A stretch of DNA of 64,000 nucleotides. Source: Chloracidobacterium sp. GTDB lineage: Bacteria; Acidobacteriota; Blastocatellia; Pyrinomonadales; Pyrinomonadaceae. Both the position numbers and the translations under genes were made by a program. The DNA is taken from assembly GCA_016712045.1 (NCBI GenBank), contig JADJRV010000020.1, forward strand, positions 12,463 to 76,462, in the 5' to 3' direction. The notes below the pieces were generated by a model. The model was given only the letters and a program-made list of their open reading frames with translations, did no database searches and was not told the origin of the DNA. Position 1 is the first letter of the stretch. Every line of letters starts with the position of its first letter. Shown here piece after piece: positions 49,730-57,737 of this stretch.

Positions 49730-50740
49730 ATGATAATCGAATCATCCGCCCCGACACGCGTCGATCTGGCCGGCGGCACAATTGATATTCCGCCTTTGTT
49801 CCTTTTTCACGAAGGGGCCGCGACCGTTAACTTTGCAGTTTCGATGCTGGCACACTGCCGAATTGAGACACGTGACGACGACCGCATTATTCTCGAATCG
49901 ATCGACCAGAAACAGCGTTTCGAAACAACCGTCGCTGAGATCGCGAGCCTGAAGGACGAGCCGCGTCTCGAATTGCTGTCAAAGCTCGTATATTTCTTCA
50001 AACCGAATCAAGGCTTTCACATGACGACCGAATCCGAAGCTCCCGCAGGTGCCGGACTTGCAGGTTCGTCAACGCTCAATATTGCCTGCATCGGGGCATT
50101 GAACAAACTCGTCGGCGACCGCTACACGCCCGACCGATTTATCCCGATCGCGGCGGCCGTTGAATGCCAGGTCATCAAAGTCCCGACCGGTTATCAGGAT
50201 TATTATTCGGCGCAGTACGGCGGCGTTGCCTGTATCCATTTCAGCCCGGCGGGCATGGAACGCGAGGCTCTCGACATCGACGTCGCCACGCTCGAACGCC
50301 GCATCGCCGTCTGTTACACCGGCGAGCCGCGCAACTCCGGCACGAACAACTGGGAGCTAACAAAACGTCACATCGACGGCGACAAAGAGCTTTTCGATCT
50401 GTTTGACGGCATCCGCGACACGTCGCTCAATATGCGTACCGCTCTCCTCGCAAATGATTGGAACGCCGTCGGCGAGATCCTTGTAAAAGCCCAACCTCAG
50501 CGAAAACAGCTCTCGCCAAATATCACCACTCCGCAAATGGACCACCTCATCGACACAGCAATTGCTAACGGCGCCATCGCCGCCAAAGTCTGCGGTGCCG
50601 GCGGCGGCGGATGCATCGCGTTTTATTGCGAAGACGGACGCCGCAGCGAGGTCGAAGCCGCCGTTGCTGCTCAGGACGGTGCTCAGATCCTGGATTGGAA
50701 GCTAAATACCGACGGTCTGACGATTATCCTCACCGCATAA
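49730..50740 (+). CDS. GHMP-family sugar kinase
   Basis: 336 residues. SAPTRVDLAGGTIDIPP is the N-terminal substrate loop; EAPAGAGLAGSSTLNIACIGAL the ATP-binding Pro-x3-Gly-Leu-x-Ser-Ser; KVPTGYQDYYSAQYGG a central motif, and KVCGAGGGGCIAFYCEDG motif 3. Closest in style to heptose 7-phosphate or fucose kinases; the substrate is not certain. Follows DedA in the same direction with only the heptanucleotide repeat between them. Confidence 0.88.
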   Translation: MIIESSAPTRVDLAGGTIDIPPLFLFHEGAATVNFAVSMLAHCRIETRDDDRIILESIDQKQRFETTVAEIASLKDEPRLELLSKLVYFFKPNQGFHMTTESEAPAGAGLAGSSTLNIACIGALNKLVGDRYTPDRFIPIAAAVECQVIKVPTGYQDYYSAQYGGVACIHFSPAGMEREALDIDVATLERRIAVCYTGEPRNSGTNNWELTKRHIDGDKELFDLFDGIRDTSLNMRTALLANDWNAVGEILVKAQPQRKQLSPNITTPQMDHLIDTAIANGAIAAKVCGAGGGGCIAFYCEDGRRSEVEAAVAAQDGAQILDWKLNTDGLTIILTA

Positions 50741-50763
50741 ACAACTTATTTGTCACGAAAAAC

Positions 50764-50822
50764 GCCTCCATGGTGTTTTGGTTATAGAAAAGACATTTTC
50801 TTAACCAAAATATTCTGGAGGC
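50764..50822 (+). promoter_or_regulatory. Hairpin that can hide the ribosome binding site of the next gene
   Basis: GCCTCCA (50764-50770) pairs with TGGAGGC (50816-50822), TTTTGGTTA (50776-50784) with TAACCAAAA (50802-50810) and AGAAAA (50786-50791) with TTTTCT (50796-50801), closing a GACA loop. GGAGG at 50817-50821 is the Shine-Dalgarno sequence for ATG 50833, so the folded RNA would block it. Confidence 0.6.
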
Positions 50823-50832
50823 TTTCTATATC

Positions 50833-51678
50833 ATGAAAACTAAATTCCGCGATCTACCGCATTTTACCGTCGCTTTATTGACGCTCATCCTCGGCATCGG
50901 TGCAGTTTCCGCATTCGGCAACACTGCCAAAGGCTTTTGTGACAACGACAACTGGTCAAACGGCGACAACGTCACGTTCAAAGAACTTCGCGAAATGACC
51001 GCTCCTGCGGGCGGCACGATCACTGTTGACGGCCGGCAGAATGGCGGCATCAGCGTGCGCGGCGAAAATCGCTCGGACGTGCTTATTCGTGCTTGTGTTC
51101 AGACGTGGGGCAAAAGCGATGATGCCGCTAAGAGCATCGCGGGCGATATTAAGATCAACACGTCAGGCACGATCCAAGCCGAGAACTCATCCGGTGACAA
51201 AGGCTGGTCGGTGTCGTACGAGATCAGCGTGCCGCGTGCGTCAAATGTTGATCTGACGGCTCATAACGGCGGTCTGTCGGTAAAAGGCGTTGACGGGTCG
51301 ATCAACTTTGAGACGCAGAACGGAGGGGTCAATCTCGACGGCGTCGCCGGAACGGTCAAAGGCCGCACGACCAACGGCGGCATTAACGTGCGTCTTGTGG
51401 GATCGTCGTGGAAAGGAACGGGCCTAGATGTCCAGACAACGAACGGCGGTGTTAATATCAGCGTCCCCGAAAACTTTGCCGCCCGTATCGATGCCGGCAC
51501 GACAAACGGCGGATTCACGAGCAACATTGTCGGCCTTCAGCCTGAAAAGAGCGACGACAACAAGTATTACCAACGCAAGACTCGCGTCAATACCGACCTC
51601 AACGGCGGTGGCCCGCTGGTCCGCATTATGACCACCAACGGCGGCGTCCGCATCAACACGATCTCTGATAAAGATTAG
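50833..51678 (+). CDS. Exported DUF4097-like beta-solenoid adhesin/scaffold protein
   Basis: 281 residues with a signal peptide (HFTVALLTLILGIGAVSAFG). The mature part is built of short repeats ending in NGG: GRQNGGISVRG, AHNGGLSVKG, TQNGGVNLDG, TTNGGINVRL, TTNGGVNISV, GTTNGGFTS and TTNGGVRI. This is the bead pattern of DUF4097-type (putative adhesin) beta-helices. Likely extracytoplasmic; no ligand known. Start supported by GGAGG 11 bases upstream, inside the hairpin described separately. Confidence 0.85.
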   Translation: MKTKFRDLPHFTVALLTLILGIGAVSAFGNTAKGFCDNDNWSNGDNVTFKELREMTAPAGGTITVDGRQNGGISVRGENRSDVLIRACVQTWGKSDDAAKSIAGDIKINTSGTIQAENSSGDKGWSVSYEISVPRASNVDLTAHNGGLSVKGVDGSINFETQNGGVNLDGVAGTVKGRTTNGGINVRLVGSSWKGTGLDVQTTNGGVNISVPENFAARIDAGTTNGGFTSNIVGLQPEKSDDNKYYQRKTRVNTDLNGGGPLVRIMTTNGGVRINTISDKD

Positions 51679-51736
51679 TTTGAAATTAACAATTAATGAA
51701 TTACTAATTAATAATTGTTGGAAACATATCGATCTG
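51679..51736. repeat. AT-rich inverted repeat after the DUF4097-like gene
   Basis: AACAATTAATGAATTACTAATTAATAATTGTT spans about 51686-51717 as an imperfect palindrome followed by the terminator. Probably another short dispersed element. Confidence 0.45.
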
Positions 51737-51764
51737 AAAAAGGCTGCTCTGAGGCAGCCTTTTT
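51737..51764. terminator. Bidirectional terminator
   Basis: AAAAAGGCTGC (51737-51747) pairs with GCAGCCTTTTT (51754-51764) around TCTGAG. It separates the convergent DUF4097-like gene and purQ. Confidence 0.9.
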
Positions 51765-51774
51765 CGTTGAAGTG

Positions 51775-52479
51775 TTAAGCCGCTTTCCGCAGTGCGATCG
51801 CTGTTGTCAGCGAGCGGAAAATATCGCGGCCGTCGTTTGAGCCTAGTAACTCTTCGCAGGCACGCTCAGGATGAGGCATCATACCGAGTACGTTGCGGTT
51901 CTGATTTGATATACCGGCGATGTTAGACCTTGCACCGTTTGGATTGGACTCGTCGTTGACCTCGCCGTTCTCGTCGCAGTAGCGAAAGACGATCTGGCCA
52001 TTTTCTTCAAGCGAATTGTAAGTCTCATCGTCACAGGTGAAATTCCCTTCGGCGTGGGCGATCGGTATCGAGAGTACCTTGTTACTTTCAACCTCAGTCG
52101 TGAACGGCATATTGCTGTTCTCCACCTTGAGATTGACATGTTTGCAGATAAAATGCAGCCCCGCGTTACGACGCAAAGCCCCCGGCAACAACCCGCTCTC
52201 GCACAGGATCTGAAAACCGTTGCAGATGCCAAAAACAAATCCGCCATCGGCCGCAAACCGCTTAACCGATTCCATCACCGGTGAGAACCTAGCAAGCGCC
52301 CCGGCACGCAGATAATCACCGTACGAAAAGCCGCCCGGGATGATGATCGCGTCAAAGCCGCTAAGGTCAGTTTCCTTATGCCAGATAAAATCGACGGGCT
52401 GCCCGACGTGTTTTGAAACAACGTGATAAGCGTCGTGATCGCAATTAGAACCGGGAAAAACTACTACGCCAAATTTCAT
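51775..52479 (-). CDS. purQ: Phosphoribosylformylglycinamidine synthase subunit PurQ
   Basis: 234 residues, glutaminase subunit of the purine FGAM synthase. VVVFPGSNCDHDAYHVV, IIPGGFSYGDYLRAGALA, FGICNGFQILCESGLLPGAL with the nucleophile Cys, HAEGNFTC and MMPHPERACE with the His-Glu of the triad. Intact. Downstream of purS with a spacer made of tandem repeats. Confidence 0.97.
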   Translation of the reverse strand: MKFGVVVFPGSNCDHDAYHVVSKHVGQPVDFIWHKETDLSGFDAIIIPGGFSYGDYLRAGALARFSPVMESVKRFAADGGFVFGICNGFQILCESGLLPGALRRNAGLHFICKHVNLKVENSNMPFTTEVESNKVLSIPIAHAEGNFTCDDETYNSLEENGQIVFRYCDENGEVNDESNPNGARSNIAGISNQNRNVLGMMPHPERACEELLGSNDGRDIFRSLTTAIALRKAA

Positions 52480-52485
52480 AAAGTT

Positions 52486-52560
52486 AGTGATGAGTGATGA
52501 GTGATGAGTGATGAGTGACCGGATTTCCGATCACCTATTACTAATCACCGATCACGACTT
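52486..52560. repeat. AGTGATG heptanucleotide repeat and inverted arm between purS and purQ
   Basis: AGTGATG four times (52486-52513), then AGTGACC; the opposite arm reads CGATCACCTATTACTAATCACCGATCACGAC (52528-52558). The arm supplies the last five codons and stop of purS (VVIGD) on the minus strand. Confidence 0.75.
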
Positions 52561-52786
52561 TGTAATCCTCGATGACCGGATTTGCAAGAACGTCGTTGGC
52601 GATGCGTTCAACAGCATCACGGGCATCTGCCTCAGAAACCGACGGGTCGAGAGCGATCTCAAAGAACTTTCCCTGGCGGATGTCGTTGATATTTTTGTAC
52701 CCGAGTGATTCGACCGAATGGTGGATAGCTTTGCCCTGCGGGTCAAGCACACTCGGTTTCAGCGTGACATAAACTAATGCTTTCAT
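52541..52786 (-). CDS. purS: Phosphoribosylformylglycinamidine synthase subunit PurS
   Basis: 81 residues from the ATG at 52786 (an ATG four codons upstream is also in frame). KALVYVTLKPSVLDPQGKAIHHSVESLGY, GKFFEIALD and ANPVIEDYKVVIGD are the PurS signature. It bridges PurQ and PurL. The start chosen matches the usual length. Its last codons lie in a repeat arm. Confidence 0.95.
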   Translation of the reverse strand: MKALVYVTLKPSVLDPQGKAIHHSVESLGYKNINDIRQGKFFEIALDPSVSEADARDAVERIANDVLANPVIEDYKVVIGD

Positions 52787-52933
52787 GTATTGCACCAAAC
52801 TTGGACTGAAATAAATTGTAGATTAAACCCTAGTTTCTTGTATTTATCAAAGTCTTATGGTAGATTTCACGTTAATTTCGACAAGCAATCGTTTCCAATT
52901 CAATTTTATTTCAAAGGAGAACTTTAAAAGACC

Positions 52934-53317
52934 ATGGAAAATTCTGGAAAATCAGCCCTTGGGCTAGACACAAATGTGGCCGCGGGACTCGCGTATCTAC
53001 CGATTTGCGGCGTCAGCCTCATTATGAGCATCATCATTATTGTTACCGACAAAACCAACAAACTGGCCCGTTTTTCGGCGTTTCAGTCACTGTTGCTGAC
53101 GGCGTTTCTTATCGTCGGATATGTCGCCGGCGTAGCGATCATTGGCGTTGGAGCAGCGGCAAATATCGGCGCTCTCGCAATACTTGGCTTTTTGGTCTAT
53201 ATCGCGGCTTTCTTTATATTTTTGATCGCGATGATCATCTGTTGTATCCAGGGCTTTATGGGCAAACAGTTCAAGCTGCCGATCATCGGCGGAATGGCTG
53301 ACAACTGGTCAAACTAA
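52934..53317 (+). CDS. Small membrane protein, DUF4870-like, copy 1
   Basis: 127 residues. After MENSGKSALGLDTNVAAGLAYLPICGVSLIMS come FSAFQSLLLTAFLIVGYVAG and two more hydrophobic segments; the last residues are FKLPIIGGMADNW. AGLAYL..RFxAFQSLLL is the DUF4870-like pattern, a family of unknown function. RBS AAAGGAGAAC at 52913-52922. Followed after about 80 bp by a close paralogue. Confidence 0.82.
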   Translation: MENSGKSALGLDTNVAAGLAYLPICGVSLIMSIIIIVTDKTNKLARFSAFQSLLLTAFLIVGYVAGVAIIGVGAAANIGALAILGFLVYIAAFFIFLIAMIICCIQGFMGKQFKLPIIGGMADNWSN

Positions 53318-53332
53318 TCTTCCCTTTCAGTC

Positions 53333-53374
53333 AGGGTCTTTGGTTCTGTTGTTAAGAACAGTGCCAAAGGCCCT
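53333..53374 (+). terminator. Hairpin between the DUF4870-like paralogues
   Basis: AGGGTCTTTGG (53333-53343) pairs with CCAAAGGCCCT (53364-53374) around an inner CTGTT/AACAG stem. The following T run is short, so this could be a terminator, attenuator or RNA-processing site that separates the two paralogues. Confidence 0.55.
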
Positions 53375-53398
53375 TTAGAGCTTTTACGGAGAACAAAT

Positions 53399-53803
53399 AT
53401 GGATAACTCAGGAAAATCGGTCTTCGGACTGGATCAAAACGTAGCTGCCGGCCTTGCATATTTACCGATATGTCTTTGCCATCTCATCGTCAGTATCGGC
53501 ATCATTGCCACTGACAAGACAAACAAACTGCCGCGTTTTCATGCGTTTCAGTCGCTGATGCTGTCAGCCTCGATGATCGTGGCGTATATCGTCATGATGG
53601 TTGTCGGCGCGGTCATTATGGTTGTCGCAGGAGCAGCTGATGTGCCGGCCTTGGCATTTTTGGCGATCATCGCTTATGTCATCTTTTTGCTGGTTATCCT
53701 GTTACTCGTTATTGGGCTGATCATAAGCTGCATCAAGGGTTTTCAGGGCCAGATATTCAAGCTCCCGATCATCGGCAATTTGGCCGATAAATGGTCAAAT
53801 TAA
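53399..53803 (+). CDS. Small membrane protein, DUF4870-like, copy 2
   Basis: 134 residues. Clearly duplicated from the preceding gene: MDNSGKSVFGLDQNVAAGLAYLPIC, DKTNKLPRFHAFQSLMLSA, and a C-terminus FKLPIIGNLADKWSN. The middle is expanded by VVGAVIMVVAGAADVPALA. The stop overlaps the convergent purB end by four bases. Confidence 0.82.
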   Translation: MDNSGKSVFGLDQNVAAGLAYLPICLCHLIVSIGIIATDKTNKLPRFHAFQSLMLSASMIVAYIVMMVVGAVIMVVAGAADVPALAFLAIIAYVIFLLVILLLVIGLIISCIKGFQGQIFKLPIIGNLADKWSN

Positions 53804-55092
53804 CTAAAGACCCGATCGAAAACTTTCCCGACATTGCGTAGGTAATGTTTCAGATCAAAGACGCGGGCGATCTCTTCGTGCGATAAATGCGAAGAGATGT
53901 CCGCGTCGGTTTTTATCAGCCCCTGATAATCGCCGCCTTCGTCCCAGACTTTCATCGCGTTACGCTGAGTCCACGCATACGCGTCTTCACGTGTCACGCC
54001 TTTTTGCGTCAAAGCAAGCAGCAGTTGCCCACTAAACACAAGCCCGCGCGTGATCTCAAGATTTTTGAGCATGTTTTCGGGATATACGACGAGCGTGTCG
54101 AGAAGCGACGTCGTTTTGGCGAGAATATAGTCGAGCGTCGCGCTTGAATCGGGCAGTACAATTCGTTCGGCTGAGGAATGTGAGATGTCGCGCTCGTGCC
54201 AGAGGGCGACGTTCTCAAGCCCGACGATCGAATTTGCGCGGACAGTACGAGCCATGCCGCATATGCGCTCCGAGAGGATAGGATTGCGTTTATGCGGCAT
54301 CGCCGATGAGCCTTTCTGCCCTTTCTTAAAAGCCTCTTGAGCCTCACGAACCTCCGTCCGCTGCCAATGCCTTACTTGAAGAGCGATCTTTTCAAGCGTC
54401 GAAGCAACAATGCCAAGCGTGCAGAGATATTCCGCATATCGGTCACGCTGAATAACCTGCGTCGAAACGTCGGCCGCTTTCAAGCCTAATTTTGCACAAA
54501 CCCGTTCCTCAACGTCCGGAGCAAGATGGGCAAACGCACCCACCGCTCCGCTGATCTTGCCCACAGCGATCTGTTCCTTAGCTTTTAAGAGCCGCTCGCG
54601 GTTCCTCGTGGTTTCCGAATACCAGAGTGCCCAAACGAGCCCAAACGACGTCGGCTCGGCGTGTATGCCATGCGTTCGGCCGATTTGAGGCGTGTCTTTG
54701 AACTCAAACGCCCGGCGTTTCAAGACTTCAAGCAATGCATTTGTTTTTGCGAGCAGTAGATCACAAGCATCTCTTAACAACAACGCATTCGCCGTATCAA
54801 CTACATCGCTCGATGTCAGCCCATAATGCACAAACCGCGACGCCGGGCCAATGTTTTCTGCCAAATTCGTCGTAAAAGCGATGACGTCATGGTCGGTCGT
54901 CTTTTCGATCTCATTGACCCGCTCGACCGTAAAGGCCGCCTTTGCCTTGATCGCGACAAGCGCATCAGCCGGGATCGTGCCGTCCTCGGCATGCACTTCG
55001 CACACCGCGATCTCGACATCGAGCCACTTTTGAAATTTATTATGGAGCGACCAGACCGCGCCCATCTCGGGTAATGTGTATCTTTCGATCAT
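53800..55092 (-). CDS. purB: Adenylosuccinate lyase
   Basis: 430 residues. Acts twice in purine synthesis. TTDHDVIAFTTNLAENIG, GLTSSDVVDTANALLL, GRTHGIHAEPTSFG (general acid His region), SGAVGAFAHLAPDVE, QKGSSAMPHKRNPILSERICGMAR is the family signature, and ALWHERDISHSSAERIVLPDS carries the other catalytic positions. Intact. Same strand as the AI-2E gene, five bases apart. Confidence 0.97.
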   Translation of the reverse strand: MIERYTLPEMGAVWSLHNKFQKWLDVEIAVCEVHAEDGTIPADALVAIKAKAAFTVERVNEIEKTTDHDVIAFTTNLAENIGPASRFVHYGLTSSDVVDTANALLLRDACDLLLAKTNALLEVLKRRAFEFKDTPQIGRTHGIHAEPTSFGLVWALWYSETTRNRERLLKAKEQIAVGKISGAVGAFAHLAPDVEERVCAKLGLKAADVSTQVIQRDRYAEYLCTLGIVASTLEKIALQVRHWQRTEVREAQEAFKKGQKGSSAMPHKRNPILSERICGMARTVRANSIVGLENVALWHERDISHSSAERIVLPDSSATLDYILAKTTSLLDTLVVYPENMLKNLEITRGLVFSGQLLLALTQKGVTREDAYAWTQRNAMKVWDEGGDYQGLIKTDADISSHLSHEEIARVFDLKHYLRNVGKVFDRVFS

Positions 55093-55096
55093 AAAT

Positions 55097-56182
55097 TTAT
55101 GCAGGGCTCTCTTCCGCGAAAGCCTCGAGCGGAACTATTTTATCGCCCAGAACGTCCTCAAAATAGACCATCTTGACGATCACGACGACCATTGCGAGCA
55201 GGGGGGTGGCGAGTACGAGGCCGAGGCCGCCGATCATGGCTCCGAGGGCGAGTTGAAAGATGATCGTAAGAGCTGGTGCGAGTTCGACGGTTTTGCGTTC
55301 GATAATGGGCGTGACGACGTTTGACTCGATAACCTGCACGCCGGCATACAGCCCTAGCACGTACAAAGCGCTGATGGGACTGTCAATGAACGCCAGCAGT
55401 ATCGCCGGTATCGCGGACAGTATCGGTCCGAAATTTGGTATGAAGGATAACAGCCCAGCGATCAACCCAAGCGTCAACGCCAGCGGAACGCCCAGTATCG
55501 ACAGGCCGATCCACGTCAGCACCCCGATGAACAGCATTGAACCGACCTTGCCGATCAACCACCAACGTAGCGTCTCGTATATTGCATCGAGCACTTCGCT
55601 CACACGCTTTCGCTTTTCTACTGGAAAGAACCGCGTAAATCCCTCTGAATAAAACCGCGGTTCGCTCGCTAGGTAAATCGCGAGCAATATCGTCACAAAA
55701 ATATTTCCGATCGCACCTGCCGTTGATGAAAAGAACCCGCCGACACTCGTCATAACGCTCGCCGCATCGAGCTTTGTCATCACGTCATCGGCGCTCGGAA
55801 GCTGAGCGATCAGGGTCTGACCCCAGCTAAACTGCGACAAATACTGCCCCGCATTCTGCGCCGATCTTGGTATCTCCACCCGCAAAACACGCACCTGCTC
55901 GGCCACGCTTGGAGCAAGCAATGCGACCGCTCCCGCAATAATGAAAACTAACAGCACCGCCACGGCCAACACCAGCCAGCCCTCGCCGATCGGTATCCAT
56001 TTCCGCAGAATGTCAGCGAGCCCGCGCAAAAATATTGCGAGCAAAGCCGCCGCGAATATCAGTAGAATTATGTCAAAAGTAAAATAGACGAGCGCCAAAC
56101 CGAGTACAACCAAACAAACTACCGCCACTGCGATCAGCACTCGACTGATGTAGCTTTTGTCGTTATTCAAGGGTTTCGACAT
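55097..56182 (-). CDS. AI-2E family transporter
   Basis: 361 residues, eight hydrophobic segments. VLIAVAVVCLVVLGLALVYFTFDIILLIFAAALLAIFLRGLADIL at the start, ILLAIYLASEPRFYSEGFTRFFP, WLIGKVGSMLFIGVLTWIGLSILGVPLALTLGLIAGLLSFIPNFGPILSAIPAILLAF and VVTPIIERKTVELAPALTIIFQLALG at the end are the AI-2E/PerM pattern. Exporter of unknown substrate. Tightly spaced with purB and asd. Confidence 0.9.
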   Translation of the reverse strand: MSKPLNNDKSYISRVLIAVAVVCLVVLGLALVYFTFDIILLIFAAALLAIFLRGLADILRKWIPIGEGWLVLAVAVLLVFIIAGAVALLAPSVAEQVRVLRVEIPRSAQNAGQYLSQFSWGQTLIAQLPSADDVMTKLDAASVMTSVGGFFSSTAGAIGNIFVTILLAIYLASEPRFYSEGFTRFFPVEKRKRVSEVLDAIYETLRWWLIGKVGSMLFIGVLTWIGLSILGVPLALTLGLIAGLLSFIPNFGPILSAIPAILLAFIDSPISALYVLGLYAGVQVIESNVVTPIIERKTVELAPALTIIFQLALGAMIGGLGLVLATPLLAMVVVIVKMVYFEDVLGDKIVPLEAFAEESPA

Positions 56183-56183
56183 T

Positions 56184-57224
56184 TCAGATCAAATTTTTTG
56201 AGATCAGCAATTCCGCATTCAATATCGCCGAGCCTGCAGCTCCGCGCACGGTGTTGTGGCTGAGTGATACAAATCGGTAATCAAAAATATTGTCCGGAAA
56301 AACACGTCCGACCGTTATCGTCATACCGTTGCCGTTATCACGATCCAGCTTTGGCTGCGGCCGCGAAGGCTCGTCAGTGACCTCGATGAAAGCGGCAGGC
56401 GACGAGTGCAGGTCGAGCGACGGAAATGTTTTCATCGCGTCAACTATTTCCTCGAGCGTCGCAGTTTCTTTCAGATTTACACGAACCGAAGCCGTATGGC
56501 CGTCAATCACATTCACACGAAAACACTGTGCCGACACAGTAAAATCGGCTTTTTCAATACCGCTGTCGGTAAAGGTACCAAGTATTTTCTGTGCCTCGAT
56601 CTCGACTTTTGGTTCTTCGCCGGCGATGTATGGAAAAACATTGTCGGTGATATCAAGCGACGGAACGCCCGGATATCCGGCACCCGATATCGCTTGCATC
56701 GTGGTCACGATCACCGATTCGACGCCAAATTTGCGGTGCAATGCCGCCAGCGGTGGAGCAAAACTGATAACCGCACAATTCGGATTGGTGACGATAAATC
56801 CGGCAGTAAAGCCCCGATTTTCACGCTGTTTCGCGATCAGCCCGACGTGATCATGATTGATCTCAGCGATCAGCAGCGGCACATCCTCGTCCATACGATA
56901 AACCGACGAATTGCTGATAACCGGATAACCCGCGCGTGCAAAAGCCTCCTCTGCCTCGCGAGCAACGCTGCCGGGGAGGCTCGAAAAAACAATATCGCAA
57001 TCAAGCGGTGGTTCGATCGGCTGGACGACTATATCACGAACATTTGCCGGTATCTTGCCCGGCAGTTTCCACGCACACGCCTCAGAATAAGGCTTACCAA
57101 CCGACCGGTCCGACGCCGCCATCGCCGTTATCTCAAACTGCGGATGATCTTCAAGCAACTGGGCAAATCGCTGCCCCACCGTGCCTGTAGCACCCAAAAT
57201 ACCAACTCTGTATTTTCTGCTCAT
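56184..57224 (-). CDS. asd: Aspartate-semialdehyde dehydrogenase
   Basis: 346 residues from ATG 57224, which starts directly before KYRVGILGATGTVGQRFAQLL; an upstream start would add a non-conserved lead. SSLPGSVAREAEEAFARAGYPVISNSS, VTNPNCAVISFAPPLAAL with the catalytic Cys, and SAQCFRVNVIDGHTASVRV (His) place it in the USG-1/archaeal-like class. It makes aspartate semialdehyde, the input for dapA and dapD encoded further on. Intact. Confidence 0.95.
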   Translation of the reverse strand: MSRKYRVGILGATGTVGQRFAQLLEDHPQFEITAMAASDRSVGKPYSEACAWKLPGKIPANVRDIVVQPIEPPLDCDIVFSSLPGSVAREAEEAFARAGYPVISNSSVYRMDEDVPLLIAEINHDHVGLIAKQRENRGFTAGFIVTNPNCAVISFAPPLAALHRKFGVESVIVTTMQAISGAGYPGVPSLDITDNVFPYIAGEEPKVEIEAQKILGTFTDSGIEKADFTVSAQCFRVNVIDGHTASVRVNLKETATLEEIVDAMKTFPSLDLHSSPAAFIEVTDEPSRPQPKLDRDNGNGMTITVGRVFPDNIFDYRFVSLSHNTVRGAAGSAILNAELLISKNLI

Positions 57225-57255
57225 AAACAGTCGAACCTGATGCCCAACCCGGACA

Positions 57256-57737
57256 TTACGGAGCGAAATCAAACGTCAGCACGCCTTTTACCTTCACTGT
57301 CTTTCCAGACAATATTGTCGGTTCAAACACGGCCCCCATCGCCGCCTTAACCGCCGGCGATCGTAAAAGCGGATGTCCGGAGCGTGCCGTTGCTGCGACC
57401 ACTTTGCCCTTTTCATTGACCAACACCTCGACAGTAACCGTCCCCGAGGCTCTGACAGCTTTTGCCGTAGACGGATATTCAGGCGTTGGCAACGTCTTCG
57501 CTTTATCGTTCAGCACACCGCCGGAAATGACTTGAACACCGTCGTCTGTGGGCTCTATCAAATCGCCATTCGAATCCGGCGTAGAAGGCGTGGTAGTGCT
57601 CACCGGCATAGGTGGTACGGGCGACGCAGGCGTCGAACCCAACGTGGGCATTGGCGTAGGTGTCGGATCGATCTTATTGCGGATAGTGCTGCAAAAAATG
57701 CGGCTGCAAATATGAACGCGAACGGGATAACTTTCAT
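57256..57737 (-). CDS. TonB C-terminal domain protein (one frameshift)
   Basis: ATG 57735-57737 opens a signal-like leader MKVIPFAFIFAAAFFAALSA, then the frame shifts near 57670 into a Pro/Thr-rich spacer (DPTPTPMPTLG). The C-terminal 80 residues have TLPTPEYPSTAKAVRASGTVTVEVLVNEKGKVVAATARSGHPLL and FEPTILSGKTVKVKGVLTFDF, the TonB energy-transducer beta-hairpin. Short for TonB and no ExbBD genes are nearby, so it may be a TonB-like carboxy domain with another role. The start overlaps the aminotransferase stop by four bases. Confidence 0.8.
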
